Shown: positions 1 through 6,369, numbered from the stretch's first letter. The stretch is 8,125 nt of DNA from an uncultured Collinsella sp. (GCA_958427895.1 CAUADW010000073.1:1-8125); one strand, 5' to 3'. Notes: generated from the letters alone by a model not told the origin. Numbers and translations: made by a program.

Positions 1-5
1 GCCAT

Positions 6-296
6 GCGGACTCCGTTCCGGACCTCAACGGTCCAACTTTTTGTCCGCAGTCCCGGGCTGATTGTGGGATGCATTTTCCGGTTTTGCTCTCATTGGGAAA
101 ATGCATCCCGTTTCTTGACCGAATAATGGGACGCAATTTCCCGTTGGAGCGCCTTTGGGAAAGTGTGTCCCACTTCGACCGCCCAGAGTGGGATACACTT
201 TCCGCAAAGCACCTCAACGGGAAACTACGTCCCATTCCAAAGGCAAATTCCGGGACGCATTTTTCGAAAGCCTGCCCATCCGGAAAGCCCGTCCCA
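6..296. repeat. 62-bp-period array of alternating inverted arms
   Basis: Eight related 14-16 bp arms with consensus TGGGAYGCANTTTCCS alternate in orientation. Forward arms begin (GGGA) at 66, 128, 190 and 252, exactly 62 bp apart. Reverse-complement arms end (TCCC) at 109, 171, 233 and 295, also 62 bp apart. The best pair (66-79 with 96-109) is a perfect 14-bp inverted repeat with a 16-nt loop; later pairs carry 2-5 mismatches. Spacers are mostly unlike each other but keep faint similarity, for example ACCTCAACGG at 211-220 and 22-31. A decayed further unit seems to lie at 6-48 (GCGGAC ... GTCCGC), so the array probably extends left of the window. Arm centres are alternately 30 and 32 bp apart. 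No gene is credible here. Function is unknown: it could be a set of protein-binding sites, a multi-hairpin RNA or decayed repeats. Confidence 0.75.
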
Positions 297-354
297 CTTT
301 GGACGCATCCGGGCACGGAACCATCGACCTATCAGGCCTCCCATCAATAAAGAG

Positions 355-485
355 GCGTCCTCCCGGACGGCGGGGCACGAAGTTCATCGCGAGTTCCGCA
401 CGCAAAGAAGGCCACTTAATGTGGCCTTCGTCTTGCGCAGGACTGTAGAGCAGGGAACTTCGTGACCCGACGCCCGGGAGGACGT
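355..485. repeat. 131-nt long imperfect hairpin (palindromic element)
   Basis: Positions 356-385 pair with 455-484 over 30 bp with three mismatches, and a second, separate stem (407-415 with 421-429) sits at the tip. It lies in the spacer downstream of the minus-strand flavodoxin-like gene. The size and arrangement fit a small palindromic or MITE-like element, or a structured RNA or terminator region. No clear target-site duplication is visible at its edges (AAAGAG on the left, TACATT on the right), so mobility is not shown. Confidence 0.6.
404..429 (-). terminator. Probable terminator of the minus-strand genes
   Basis: Read on the minus strand, GAAGGCCAC and GTGGCCTTC form a perfect 9-bp stem with a 5-nt loop (ATTAA), followed directly by TTTGCG. 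It lies about 100 bp beyond the stop codon of the flavodoxin-like gene. The T-run is short, so termination may be moderate. The hairpin forms the tip of the longer 355-485 palindrome. On the plus strand the tail is GTCTTGC, which is weaker. Confidence 0.5.
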
Positions 486-526
486 TACATTTAGAAAGAT
501 GGACCGACCGCCGTCAGCGATGGGAG

Positions 527-1078
527 CTACTCCCCCAGCACGGCCTTCTTTGCGGCTGTGGCCATGTTGTCCAAATCTTCCTTGGTGGGATGGTCCTTTG
601 CGGCAAACCAGTTGTCGAGCAGCATCTTATAGCGCGCGTTTTCGGGTTCTTGCTCAAGCATTGCCTCGTAACGCTGCTTGACCGAGGGGCCCATCTTGCC
701 CTGGCACATCGCCCAGCCCGCAAGCTCGGCATCCTCGGCCAAATTGGAGGTCACGCGATTGATAATCTGCTGATAATAGCTCTGGTCGGCGCCAAAACCG
801 CAGGTACCAAACAGAAAGACGCGCTTGCCGTGCAGAGCGGAGAGCAGCGCGGTAACCGAAGGCGTGCACGCGCCCTTGTCGCACCAAAAACCGACGAGCA
901 CCGTGTCGGCCGCGCAGGCGCCCTGCGCCTCGAGCGCAACCTGATCTGCATCCGCATCGTCGCTCAACGCCGCGGCATGGACAAACTCAACGCCCGCAGC
1001 CTGCAGAGTGCGCTTGATCGCGCCCGAAACCATCCTGGTATTACCGCTCTTGCTGTTAACCACCAAAGAGCATGTCAT
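527..1078 (-). CDS. Flavodoxin-fold protein (flavodoxin family, small)
   Basis: A 183-residue soluble protein. The N-terminus has a strand and then the phosphate-binding loop S9-K10-S11-G12-N13-T14, the FMN-phosphate signature of flavodoxins (S/T-x-T/S-G-N-T). Two further flavin-edge loops are visible: VGFWCDKGAC (62-71) and LFGTCGFG (89-96). These resemble the flavodoxin-domain family typified by Pfam Flavodoxin_3. It probably binds FMN and shuttles electrons in the cytoplasm; the partner is unknown. There are six cysteines (3, 55, 66, 71, 93, 125), three of them in or next to the flavin loops, but no ferredoxin-type CxxC cluster. The C-terminal 60 residues are helical and charged. I chose ATG at 1078, 10 nt after GAGG. 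A GTG two codons upstream (1084) is only 4 nt from the same GAGG and is possible. The gene follows the ABC pair on the same strand but has its own candidate promoter. Family confident, role not known. Confidence 0.85.
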   Translation of the reverse strand: MTCSLVVNSKSGNTRMVSGAIKRTLQAAGVEFVHAAALSDDADADQVALEAQGACAADTVLVGFWCDKGACTPSVTALLSALHGKRVFLFGTCGFGADQSYYQQIINRVTSNLAEDAELAGWAMCQGKMGPSVKQRYEAMLEQEPENARYKMLLDNWFAAKDHPTKEDLDNMATAAKKAVLGE

Positions 1079-1114
1079 AGTCACGTTGCCTCGTTTCCCC
1101 CAAAACTAAAGCCA

Positions 1115-1165
1115 CTAATGCAATTTATTAGATGAATATCTTAGTACTAACGACGCAGATGTAAA
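1115..1165 (-). promoter_or_regulatory. Candidate promoter and operator of the flavodoxin-like gene
   Basis: On the minus strand TTTACA (1160-1165) and TAAGAT (1138-1143) are 16 bp apart, a reasonable sigma-70-type pair; the same TAAGAT hexamer serves the SRP RNA promoter in this window. Transcription would start near 1131, giving a leader of about 50 nt. The -35 lies inside a palindrome (1155-1173), and an imperfect palindrome CTAAT-N7-ATTAG (1115-1131) sits at the predicted start point. Either could be an operator. The promoter is predicted from sequence only. Confidence 0.45.
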
Positions 1166-1186
1166 CCATCTGCCGCCAATCGGCAG
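1155..1186. promoter_or_regulatory. Overlapping hairpins after the ABC operon
   Basis: Two perfect inverted repeats overlap by four bases: GCAGATG-N5-CATCTGC (1155-1173) and CTGCCG-N5-CGGCAG (1170-1186). In the ABC transcript they come just after the stop codon at 1190 and cannot both form fully. Neither is followed by a good T-run on the minus strand, so they are poor intrinsic terminators and read-through into the flavodoxin-like gene is possible. The first also overlaps that gene's predicted -35. Confidence 0.45.
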
Positions 1187-1189
1187 CCC

Positions 1190-3049
1190 CTACTGGGCAA
1201 ACTGGCTGCGGTAGAGCTCGGCATAGAAGCCGTCTGCCGCCAGCAGCTCGTCGTGCGTGCCGCGCTCGATAATCTCGCCGTCGCGCATCACCAGAATGCA
1301 GCCGGCGTTGCGGATGGTGCTCAGGCGATGCGCCACCACAAAGCTCGTACGACCGGCCATGAGCTCGTCGAATGCCGCCTGCACCTGCAACTCGGTGCGG
1401 GTATCGATGCTCGAGGTCGCCTCGTCCAGCAGCAAGATAGCCGGGTCGGTGAGCATGACGCGTGCGATGCACAGCAGCTGCTTTTGGCCCTGGCTAAACG
1501 TACCGCCGTCCTCGCCGATGACCGTATCGTAGCCGCCTGGCAGCTGCACGATAAACTTGTGCGCATGCGCGCGCTTGGCCGCCTCGACAACCTGTTCGCG
1601 CGTGGCATCGGGACAACCGTAGGCGATGTTTTCCGCCACCGTGCCCTCGAACAGCCACGTATCCTGCAGCACCATGCCGAAGGCACGGCGCAGGCTTGCG
1701 CGCGTGTAGTCACGCGAAGACCAGCCATCGACCATGATGCGTCCGGCATCGATATCGTAAAAACGCAGCAGCAAATTGATGAGCGTCGTCTTGCCACAGC
1801 CCGTAGGACCGACCAGGGCAAAGCGCATGCCGGGCTTAGCCTCGATGCAGATATCCTGCAGCAGCTTGCGGTCGGGCACGTAGCTAAAGTCCACATGCTC
1901 AAAGGCGACCTCGCCCTGCGGGGCGGCAAGTTCCACGGCATCTGGCGCATCGGGCTCCTGCTCGCGTGCATCGAGCAGCGCAAACATGCGGCGCGCCGAG
2001 GCGTACGCGGTCTGGATCTGCGTAATGACGTTGGTGACCTCGTTGAACGGCTTGGTGTACTGGTTGGCATAGGACAGGAAAATCTGCACGCCGCCCACCG
2101 TAAGCGCCGCGGGCACGCCCGTGATCACGCCCACGCAGCCGATCACAGCGACCACGGCATAGATGATGTTATTGATAAAGCGCGTGCCGGGGTTGGAGAG
2201 CGAACCCATAAACTGCGCGCGCTCGCCCGCGGTGTAGAGCTCAGCGTTGAGGGCATCGAAGCGCTGCTGGGCGTTGGGACCATAGGCAAAGGCGTCGACA
2301 AGCTTTTGCTCGCCTACGTACTCCTCGATATGACCACCGAGCTGCCCTTGAATACGCTGCTGTGCCGTAAAGCTTTTGTTGGAAAGCTTGGCGATGGCGC
2401 CGGCTGCAAAAATGGAAAGCGGCGTGACGAGCACCACCACGAGCGTCATGGCCAGGTTGATGGAGAGCATAAACGCAAGCGTGCCCACGATGGTGATGAC
2501 GCCGGTAAAGAGCTGCGTGAAGCCCTGCAGCAGACCGTCGCCCACCTGATCGACGTCGTTGACCACGCGGCTCATAAGGTCGCCGTGGGCATGGCTGTCG
2601 ATAAAGCTGAGCGGCATGCGGCCGAGCTTGTCGCTCGCCTCCACACGCATGTCGCGCACCGTCTCGTAGGACAGGCGGTTAACGCAGTAGCCCTGCAGCC
2701 ACTGGAAGGCCGCGGCACCTACCACGACGAGCGCGAGTTTGATAACGAGCGGCAGCAACGCGTCAAAGTCCACCTGCCCGGCGGCGACGATCAGGTCGAT
2801 GCCCTCACCAATGAGAATCGGCGTGTAGAGTTGCAGAATCACGGAGATGGCGGCACTCACAAACGACGCAACAAACGAAATGCGATGCGGACGGACATAG
2901 CCCATCAGGCGGCGGGTCACCGCGCCCACGGGATAGCGCTCGGGGTCGCCGGGCTGGCGTGGACCGTCGCCCAGGTCGTTGAGGCTATCGTTGCCGGACA
3001 CGTTGGCCGTCATCGTGGCGACCGAACCGGAGGAAGTGTACGGATTCAT
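1190..3049 (-). CDS. ABC exporter half, catalytic subunit (BmrD/TM288-like)
   Basis: A 619-residue fused permease-ATPase half-transporter of the type IV exporter fold. After a polar 45-residue N-terminus come about six membrane helices (roughly 55-335), then the nucleotide-binding domain. That domain has Walker A GPTGCGKT (414-421), Q-loop Q462, signature FSQGQ (518-522), Walker B ILLLDE (538-543) with the catalytic E543, and H-loop H574. The ATPase residues of this half are intact, but its signature departs from SGGQ. In heterodimeric exporters such as TM287/288, BmrCD and LmrCD, this combination marks the subunit that carries the consensus Walker B/H-loop and lends a weakened signature to the degenerate site. 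It starts directly after the stop of its partner (TAAATG), 8 nt after a perfect AAGGAGG, so translation is coupled. It should act with its neighbour as a membrane efflux pump; a drug or lipid-like substrate is a guess from the family. Confidence 0.93.
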   Translation of the reverse strand: MNPYTSSGSVATMTANVSGNDSLNDLGDGPRQPGDPERYPVGAVTRRLMGYVRPHRISFVASFVSAAISVILQLYTPILIGEGIDLIVAAGQVDFDALLPLVIKLALVVVGAAAFQWLQGYCVNRLSYETVRDMRVEASDKLGRMPLSFIDSHAHGDLMSRVVNDVDQVGDGLLQGFTQLFTGVITIVGTLAFMLSINLAMTLVVVLVTPLSIFAAGAIAKLSNKSFTAQQRIQGQLGGHIEEYVGEQKLVDAFAYGPNAQQRFDALNAELYTAGERAQFMGSLSNPGTRFINNIIYAVVAVIGCVGVITGVPAALTVGGVQIFLSYANQYTKPFNEVTNVITQIQTAYASARRMFALLDAREQEPDAPDAVELAAPQGEVAFEHVDFSYVPDRKLLQDICIEAKPGMRFALVGPTGCGKTTLINLLLRFYDIDAGRIMVDGWSSRDYTRASLRRAFGMVLQDTWLFEGTVAENIAYGCPDATREQVVEAAKRAHAHKFIVQLPGGYDTVIGEDGGTFSQGQKQLLCIARVMLTDPAILLLDEATSSIDTRTELQVQAAFDELMAGRTSFVVAHRLSTIRNAGCILVMRDGEIIERGTHDELLAADGFYAELYRSQFAQ

Positions 3050-4906
3050 TTAGCAGCCCTCCTTTGCGCAGACAGATGCGGGGGCGGTTGGGGCGGACGC
3101 GGGCGTCGCGCTCCCCTGCTGACCCTCGAGCTCCTCGCGGCGCAGCTGCGACTGGCAGATCTCGCGGTAGAGCTGGCAGGTCGCGTACAGCTCGTCATGC
3201 GTGTCCAGGCCCGCAACCGAGCCGTGATCGAGTACGCAGATCATGTCGGCGTCGCGCACGGTCGAGACGCGCTGGCTTACGATCACCGTCGTGAGCGGCA
3301 GCCCGCCCTCGGCGGCACCGCGAACGCTGCGCTCGCGGATGGCATGGCGAAGCGCCGCGTCGGTCTTAAAGTCGAGCGCCGACGCGGAGTCATCCATGAT
3401 CAATATCTGAGGCGAGCCCACTAGGGCGCGCGCGATAGTCAGACGCTGGCGCTGGCCGCCGCTAAAGTTCTTGCCGCCCGCCTCGACCGGGGCGTCGAGC
3501 CCCTGCGGCTTGTTGCACACGAACTCGCTCGCCTGCGCCATATCGAGCGCCGCCCACAGCTTCTCATCGGTCGCCGACTCGTCACGCCAGGTCAGGTTGC
3601 TGCGGATGGTGCCGCTCACCAGCGACGCGCGCTGCGGAACGGTCGCGACCACGTGGCGCAGCTGATCGAGCGGCCAGGTACGCACATCGGCGCCCATCAC
3701 GCTCACGCTGCCGGCGCTCGCGTCGTACAGGCGCGGGATAAGCGAGACGAGCGTGGACTTACCGCTGCCCGTACCGCCGATAATGCCGAGCGTCTTGCCC
3801 AGCGGGAGTTCCAGCGTCACATCGCTCACGGCATTTGCCGCGCCCGCGCCAAAGGAGAAGCTCGCATGGCTCAAGCTCAGCGCGGAAATGGGAGTGGCGC
3901 CACCCGCCAGGTCGCTCGGCTTGGGCAGCGCGACCGGCTGGTTGCCCTCGTCGGTGATGCTCGGCACGCAATTGAGCACCTCGTTGATACGTGACGCACT
4001 GGCGCTCGCCTTGGTAAAGACCACGACCAGGTTGGCGACGTACACGATGGAGGTGAGGGTCTGCGTCATGTAGTTGACGAACGCCATGACCTGACCCTGC
4101 GTGAGCTCGCCCACGTTGACCTGGATGCCGCCCACCCACAGGATGGCACACACGCCCAGGTTCATCACAAGAAACGTGACGGGGTTGAGAATCGACGAGA
4201 GCTTACCCACCGCGATGGCAGTATTGGCCTGGTCATCGGCGGCTTGGGCAAAACGCTCGCACTCGTGGTCCTCACGCACAAAGGCGCGAACAACGCGGGC
4301 GCCCGAAAGCCCCTCGCGGCAGATAAGCGCGATGCGGTCGAGCTTTGCCTGCAGCTGCCTGTAATACGGAATGCAGCGCGCCATGACAAACCAAAACACC
4401 AGGCCGATGGCGGGCGTGCAAATCAAAAAGATCATGCCGAGCTTAAGGTCGATGGCAAGGGCCGCGCACATAGAGCCCACCGCCAAGAAGGGCCAGCGGA
4501 TGAGCATGCGCACGCCCAACGCCACGGCAAGCTGGACCTGGTTGACGTCGTTGGTGATGCGGGTGATGAGCGACGGCGTGCCAAAGCGGTCAAGCTCGGC
4601 ATAGCTCAGCTTGTTGATGTGCTGGTAGAGCGCACCACGGATATCGGTGCCCATGCCCTGCGAGGTCAGCGCCGCCATCTTTTGGCAGACGAGCGTAAAC
4701 GAAATGCCGATCACAGCCATGGCGCCAAGCAGCATACCGTAGTGGACGACGGCGTTGACATCGTGTGCGCCAATACCTTTATCGATCATCTGCGCAATCA
4801 CCAGCGGCGTAAGCAGGTCAAAGATCACTTCGATCAACTTGCACGCAGGGCCGATCACCATATACCGGCGAAACTTACCACCAAAACGCCTGAGCAGCTC
4901 AATCAT
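3050..4906 (-). CDS. ABC exporter half, degenerate-site subunit (BmrC/TM287-like)
   Basis: A 618-residue permease-ATPase half. Membrane helices span about residues 17-300 of the ATG-started protein. The nucleotide-binding domain has Walker A GGTGSGKST (377-385), Q-loop Q425, canonical signature FSGGQ (481-485), Walker B ILIMDD (501-506) with Asp506 in place of the catalytic Glu, and Gln545 in place of the H-loop His. Asp and Gln at these two sites are the hallmark of the degenerate half of heterodimeric exporters, and the intact signature serves the partner's active site. The order, degenerate half then catalytic half, is that of Bacillus bmrC-bmrD. The C-terminus has an Ala/Pro-rich tail (about 600-618), and its last codons (K-E-G) encode the downstream gene's Shine-Dalgarno. 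I chose ATG at 4906, 9 nt after GGGAG. A TTG 11 codons upstream (4939) has no ribosome site and would lie almost at the predicted transcription start. Confidence 0.93.
   Translation of the reverse strand: MIELLRRFGGKFRRYMVIGPACKLIEVIFDLLTPLVIAQMIDKGIGAHDVNAVVHYGMLLGAMAVIGISFTLVCQKMAALTSQGMGTDIRGALYQHINKLSYAELDRFGTPSLITRITNDVNQVQLAVALGVRMLIRWPFLAVGSMCAALAIDLKLGMIFLICTPAIGLVFWFVMARCIPYYRQLQAKLDRIALICREGLSGARVVRAFVREDHECERFAQAADDQANTAIAVGKLSSILNPVTFLVMNLGVCAILWVGGIQVNVGELTQGQVMAFVNYMTQTLTSIVYVANLVVVFTKASASASRINEVLNCVPSITDEGNQPVALPKPSDLAGGATPISALSLSHASFSFGAGAANAVSDVTLELPLGKTLGIIGGTGSGKSTLVSLIPRLYDASAGSVSVMGADVRTWPLDQLRHVVATVPQRASLVSGTIRSNLTWRDESATDEKLWAALDMAQASEFVCNKPQGLDAPVEAGGKNFSGGQRQRLTIARALVGSPQILIMDDSASALDFKTDAALRHAIRERSVRGAAEGGLPLTTVIVSQRVSTVRDADMICVLDHGSVAGLDTHDELYATCQLYREICQSQLRREELEGQQGSATPASAPTAPASVCAKEGC
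3053..3066 (-). promoter_or_regulatory. Strong Shine-Dalgarno inside the upstream ABC gene
   Basis: Minus-strand AAAGGAGGG lies within the last codons of the degenerate-site subunit, 8 nt before the ATG of the catalytic subunit. The stop TAA and start ATG touch with no spacer. This fixes the start of the second gene and suggests coupled, matched synthesis of the two halves. Confidence 0.85.
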
Positions 4907-4950
4907 GTATAGGCGCTCCCTATCATCATTCACACTCAATTCGAATCATG

Positions 4951-4980
4951 ATAGTACGGTGAGCTCAAAAGAAGCGTAAA
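4951..4980 (-). promoter_or_regulatory. Candidate promoter of the ABC exporter operon
   Basis: Minus-strand TTTACG (4975-4980) and TACTAT (4951-4956) are 18 bp apart, each matching the sigma-70 consensus at four of six bases. Transcription would begin near 4944, about 38 nt before the chosen ATG. It faces away from the promoter of the plus-strand surface-protein gene in the same 176-bp spacer. No regulator gene is in the window. Confidence 0.35.
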
Positions 4981-5023
4981 CAACTCGTCATTTCTGGCGA
5001 GATTCAAGAGCGGGTTAACCGCC

Positions 5024-5076
5024 TGATATACTTACATTAGTGCTACCAAGTAAGTCGCCGACCCTTGAAATGAGGT
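5024..5076 (+). promoter_or_regulatory. Extended -10 promoter and ribosome site, surface protein 1
   Basis: TG at 5024-5025 followed by one base and TATACT (5027-5032) makes an extended -10 element, which can explain the lack of a good -35. The start point would be near 5039. GAGG at 5072-5075 is 7 nt before the ATG. The block is copied almost exactly in unit 2. An 8-bp palindrome GGTTAACC (5013-5020) lies just upstream and is not kept in unit 2. Confidence 0.55.
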
Positions 5077-5082
5077 GCCGAG

Positions 5083-6069
5083 ATGAACGACATTCTCGCA
5101 AGAAGAGCAAGACGAGCAACTGTGGGCATCGCCCTTTCCGCGGCACTTGTCGCGGGAATCGCCCCCGTAGCGGCGATCGCGGCAGAAACCAGCTCCCCCA
5201 CCGGTGCAGTTGCCTTGCAGACGGAAGATGCGGCCGCCGCAAAAGAAAAAGCGTATGCAGCCATGCAGGAAGCGCTCAAAAACCTCGAGGCCGCAAAAGA
5301 CGCCGCAAGTCCCGAGAAAATTGCGGAAATCGATACTAAAATTGCCATTTTTCAAAAGAACTACGACACTAATTTGGCGCGAGCTGCCATATATAAGGAA
5401 TCCCTTCCTACCATGCAAGCGGACATCGATGCAGCCCAATCCGAATGCGATAAGGCCCACAACCGAACAAGAGACCTTGAGGCAGAATTAAATAAAATCC
5501 CCCACACGGATTACGAAACTAGATGGCAGTTGGAACTGGCGATCATGGATGCACAAGAGCAAGAATCTCGTTGTGAAGATAAGCTTGAGCACTGCCGAAT
5601 GCGCCTCGAAAGTCAGAAAAGCCTGATTTATTTCTTAGAAAGCGAAGTAGAGTTTAATAAAACCCACCTCGACGGAGAAACAGCCAAGCGAGATGCGCTC
5701 CTCGATAATTTGAAAAAGGCGCAAGCGGCCTATGACGACGCCTGCAAGGCATACGAAGAGGCAAAAGCCGCAGCAGATACGGCCGCCTCGCCCGAGATAA
5801 CGAAACCCGCCGAGACAACACCTCCCTCCGGCTCGGCGCAACCGACCGAGACGACACAGCCCACCGGCTCGCCCGCGACCGGTAAAGACACCTCGCCAAA
5901 CTCCACCAAGCAAGCGAACACGAGCAGCGGCAAACAAGCAGATACGACCGCCGACAAGCTCGCGAACACGGGCGACACAGCGCCGAGCGCAATCGCACTC
6001 GCAGGAATCGCCGCCGCAGGCCTCGGAATAACCGCCACAGCCACACGCCGCATCAAGAACTCAAAATAG
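5083..6069 (+). CDS. LANTG-anchored coiled-coil surface protein 1
   Basis: A 328-residue secreted, wall-anchored protein. The basic start (RRARR) and hydrophobic core form a signal peptide, with cleavage likely after residue 33 or 34 (AIAA before E35). Two arginine pairs are present, but the motif is not a good Tat signal. Residues about 48-233 are charged, Ala/Glu/Lys-rich and heptad-like: an extended coiled coil. A Pro/Thr/Ser-rich stretch (about 236-290) would span the wall. The C-terminus is a sorting signal: LANTG (293-297), hydrophobic helix (about 301-320), basic tail RRIKNSK. LAXTG is the motif linked to class E sortases in high-GC Gram-positives; no sortase is present here. Residues 1-84 are identical to the second copy, while 85 to about 205 differ strongly. 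This copy has three cysteines (122, 163, 171) the other lacks; C221 is shared. Location is confident; ligand or role is not known. Confidence 0.9.
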   Translation: MNDILARRARRATVGIALSAALVAGIAPVAAIAAETSSPTGAVALQTEDAAAAKEKAYAAMQEALKNLEAAKDAASPEKIAEIDTKIAIFQKNYDTNLARAAIYKESLPTMQADIDAAQSECDKAHNRTRDLEAELNKIPHTDYETRWQLELAIMDAQEQESRCEDKLEHCRMRLESQKSLIYFLESEVEFNKTHLDGETAKRDALLDNLKKAQAAYDDACKAYEEAKAAADTAASPEITKPAETTPPSGSAQPTETTQPTGSPATGKDTSPNSTKQANTSSGKQADTTADKLANTGDTAPSAIALAGIAAAGLGITATATRRIKNSK

Positions 6070-6114
6070 CTGCCAGAGCGTATCGCCTTCGCCAATCTAC
6101 AAGCCCAGAGACAA

Positions 6115-6155
6115 AAAGAGGCTCGTTTCCCCAACCTAGGAAAACGAGCCTCTTT
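6115..6155 (+). terminator. Intrinsic terminator after surface protein 1
   Basis: AAAGAGGCTCGTTT (6115-6128) pairs perfectly with 6142-6155, and one bulged A interrupts extra TTTCC/GGAAA pairing. It ends in CTTT on the plus strand, and on the minus strand the stem runs into TTTTTG, so it may work both ways. It lies 45 bp after the stop codon. Confidence 0.8.
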
Positions 6156-6184
6156 ACTTGTAAAAACAAATGGTAATGCCACTG

Positions 6185-6230
6185 TCTCTTGAAGCACATC
6201 GCCACCGCGCTCCAAACAACGCCAACGAGC
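6185..6230. repeat. Downstream repeat R1
   Basis: About 46 bp that match, at roughly 70%, the segment 7501-7546 after the second surface-protein gene; a third relative lies at 7692-7741. The similarity to unit 2 continues to AAGGGATAGATT (6241-6252). No reading frame is convincingly kept. Function is unknown. Confidence 0.6.
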
Positions 6231-6310
6231 AGCATTCCTTAAGGGATAGATTTAATGGCTGTTAATCGAGGGGTATACGCGCACGCCCGATCAATGACGG
6301 GCAAACTGCC

Positions 6311-6362
6311 TGATATACTTACATTAGTGCTACCAAGTTAGTCGCCGACCCTTGAAATGAGG
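6311..6362 (+). promoter_or_regulatory. Extended -10 promoter and ribosome site, surface protein 2
   Basis: TG (6311-6312), one base, then TATACT (6314-6319), with GAGG at 6359-6362 seven nt before the ATG: the same arrangement as copy 1. The upstream sequence differs. It has GCCCG-N8-CGGGC at 6285-6302 where copy 1 has GGTTAACC, so the two genes could answer to different regulators. Confidence 0.55.
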
Positions 6363-6369
6363 TGCCGAG

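Larger units (their letters stand above)
5004..6256 (+). repeat. Tandem duplication, unit 1
   Basis: First copy of a direct repeat covering promoter, surface-protein gene, terminator and the downstream element; the second copy is at about 6291-7573. From 5021 to 5334 it matches 6308-6621 at all but one base (5052/6339). Past 5334 the copies diverge sharply, then become similar again from about 5700 through the stop codon and terminator to about 6256. Edges are approximate. No transposase or flanking short duplication is seen. Confidence 0.85.

Noticed and set aside
6..296. CRISPR array
   Set aside because: Arms are 14-16 bp, diverged and alternate in orientation, and spacers are 14-18 bp. 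CRISPR repeats are near identical and all in one direction. No cas gene is present.
69..465. Short plus-strand open frames of 93-100 codons
   Set aside because: They run through the repeat array and hairpin, overlap in several frames and have no ribosome site; the translated repeats show no domain-like pattern.
1253..3424. Plus-strand open frame of 723 codons
   Set aside because: It is antisense to both ABC genes and rich in His, Arg and Ala, as expected of the shadow of a GC-rich gene. The ABC motifs on the other strand are unambiguous.
4244..4912. Plus-strand open frame of 222 codons
   Set aside because: Antisense to the membrane domain of the degenerate-site ABC subunit, with no ribosome site or recognisable domain.
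4904..4939. TTG at 4939 as the start of the first ABC gene
   Set aside because: No Shine-Dalgarno precedes it and it lies almost at the predicted transcription start. The ATG at 4906 follows GGGAG by 9 nt and gives a typical exporter N-terminus.
5083..5187. Twin-arginine (Tat) signal in the surface proteins
   Set aside because: Arginine pairs are present (RRARRAT), but the residues after them lack the S/T-RR-x-F-L-K pattern; an ordinary Sec signal with an AIAA cleavage site fits better.
5032..5460. Minus-strand open frames opposite the surface-protein genes (also at 6319-6747)
   Set aside because: They are duplicated only because the plus-strand genes are. Composition is that of an antisense shadow.
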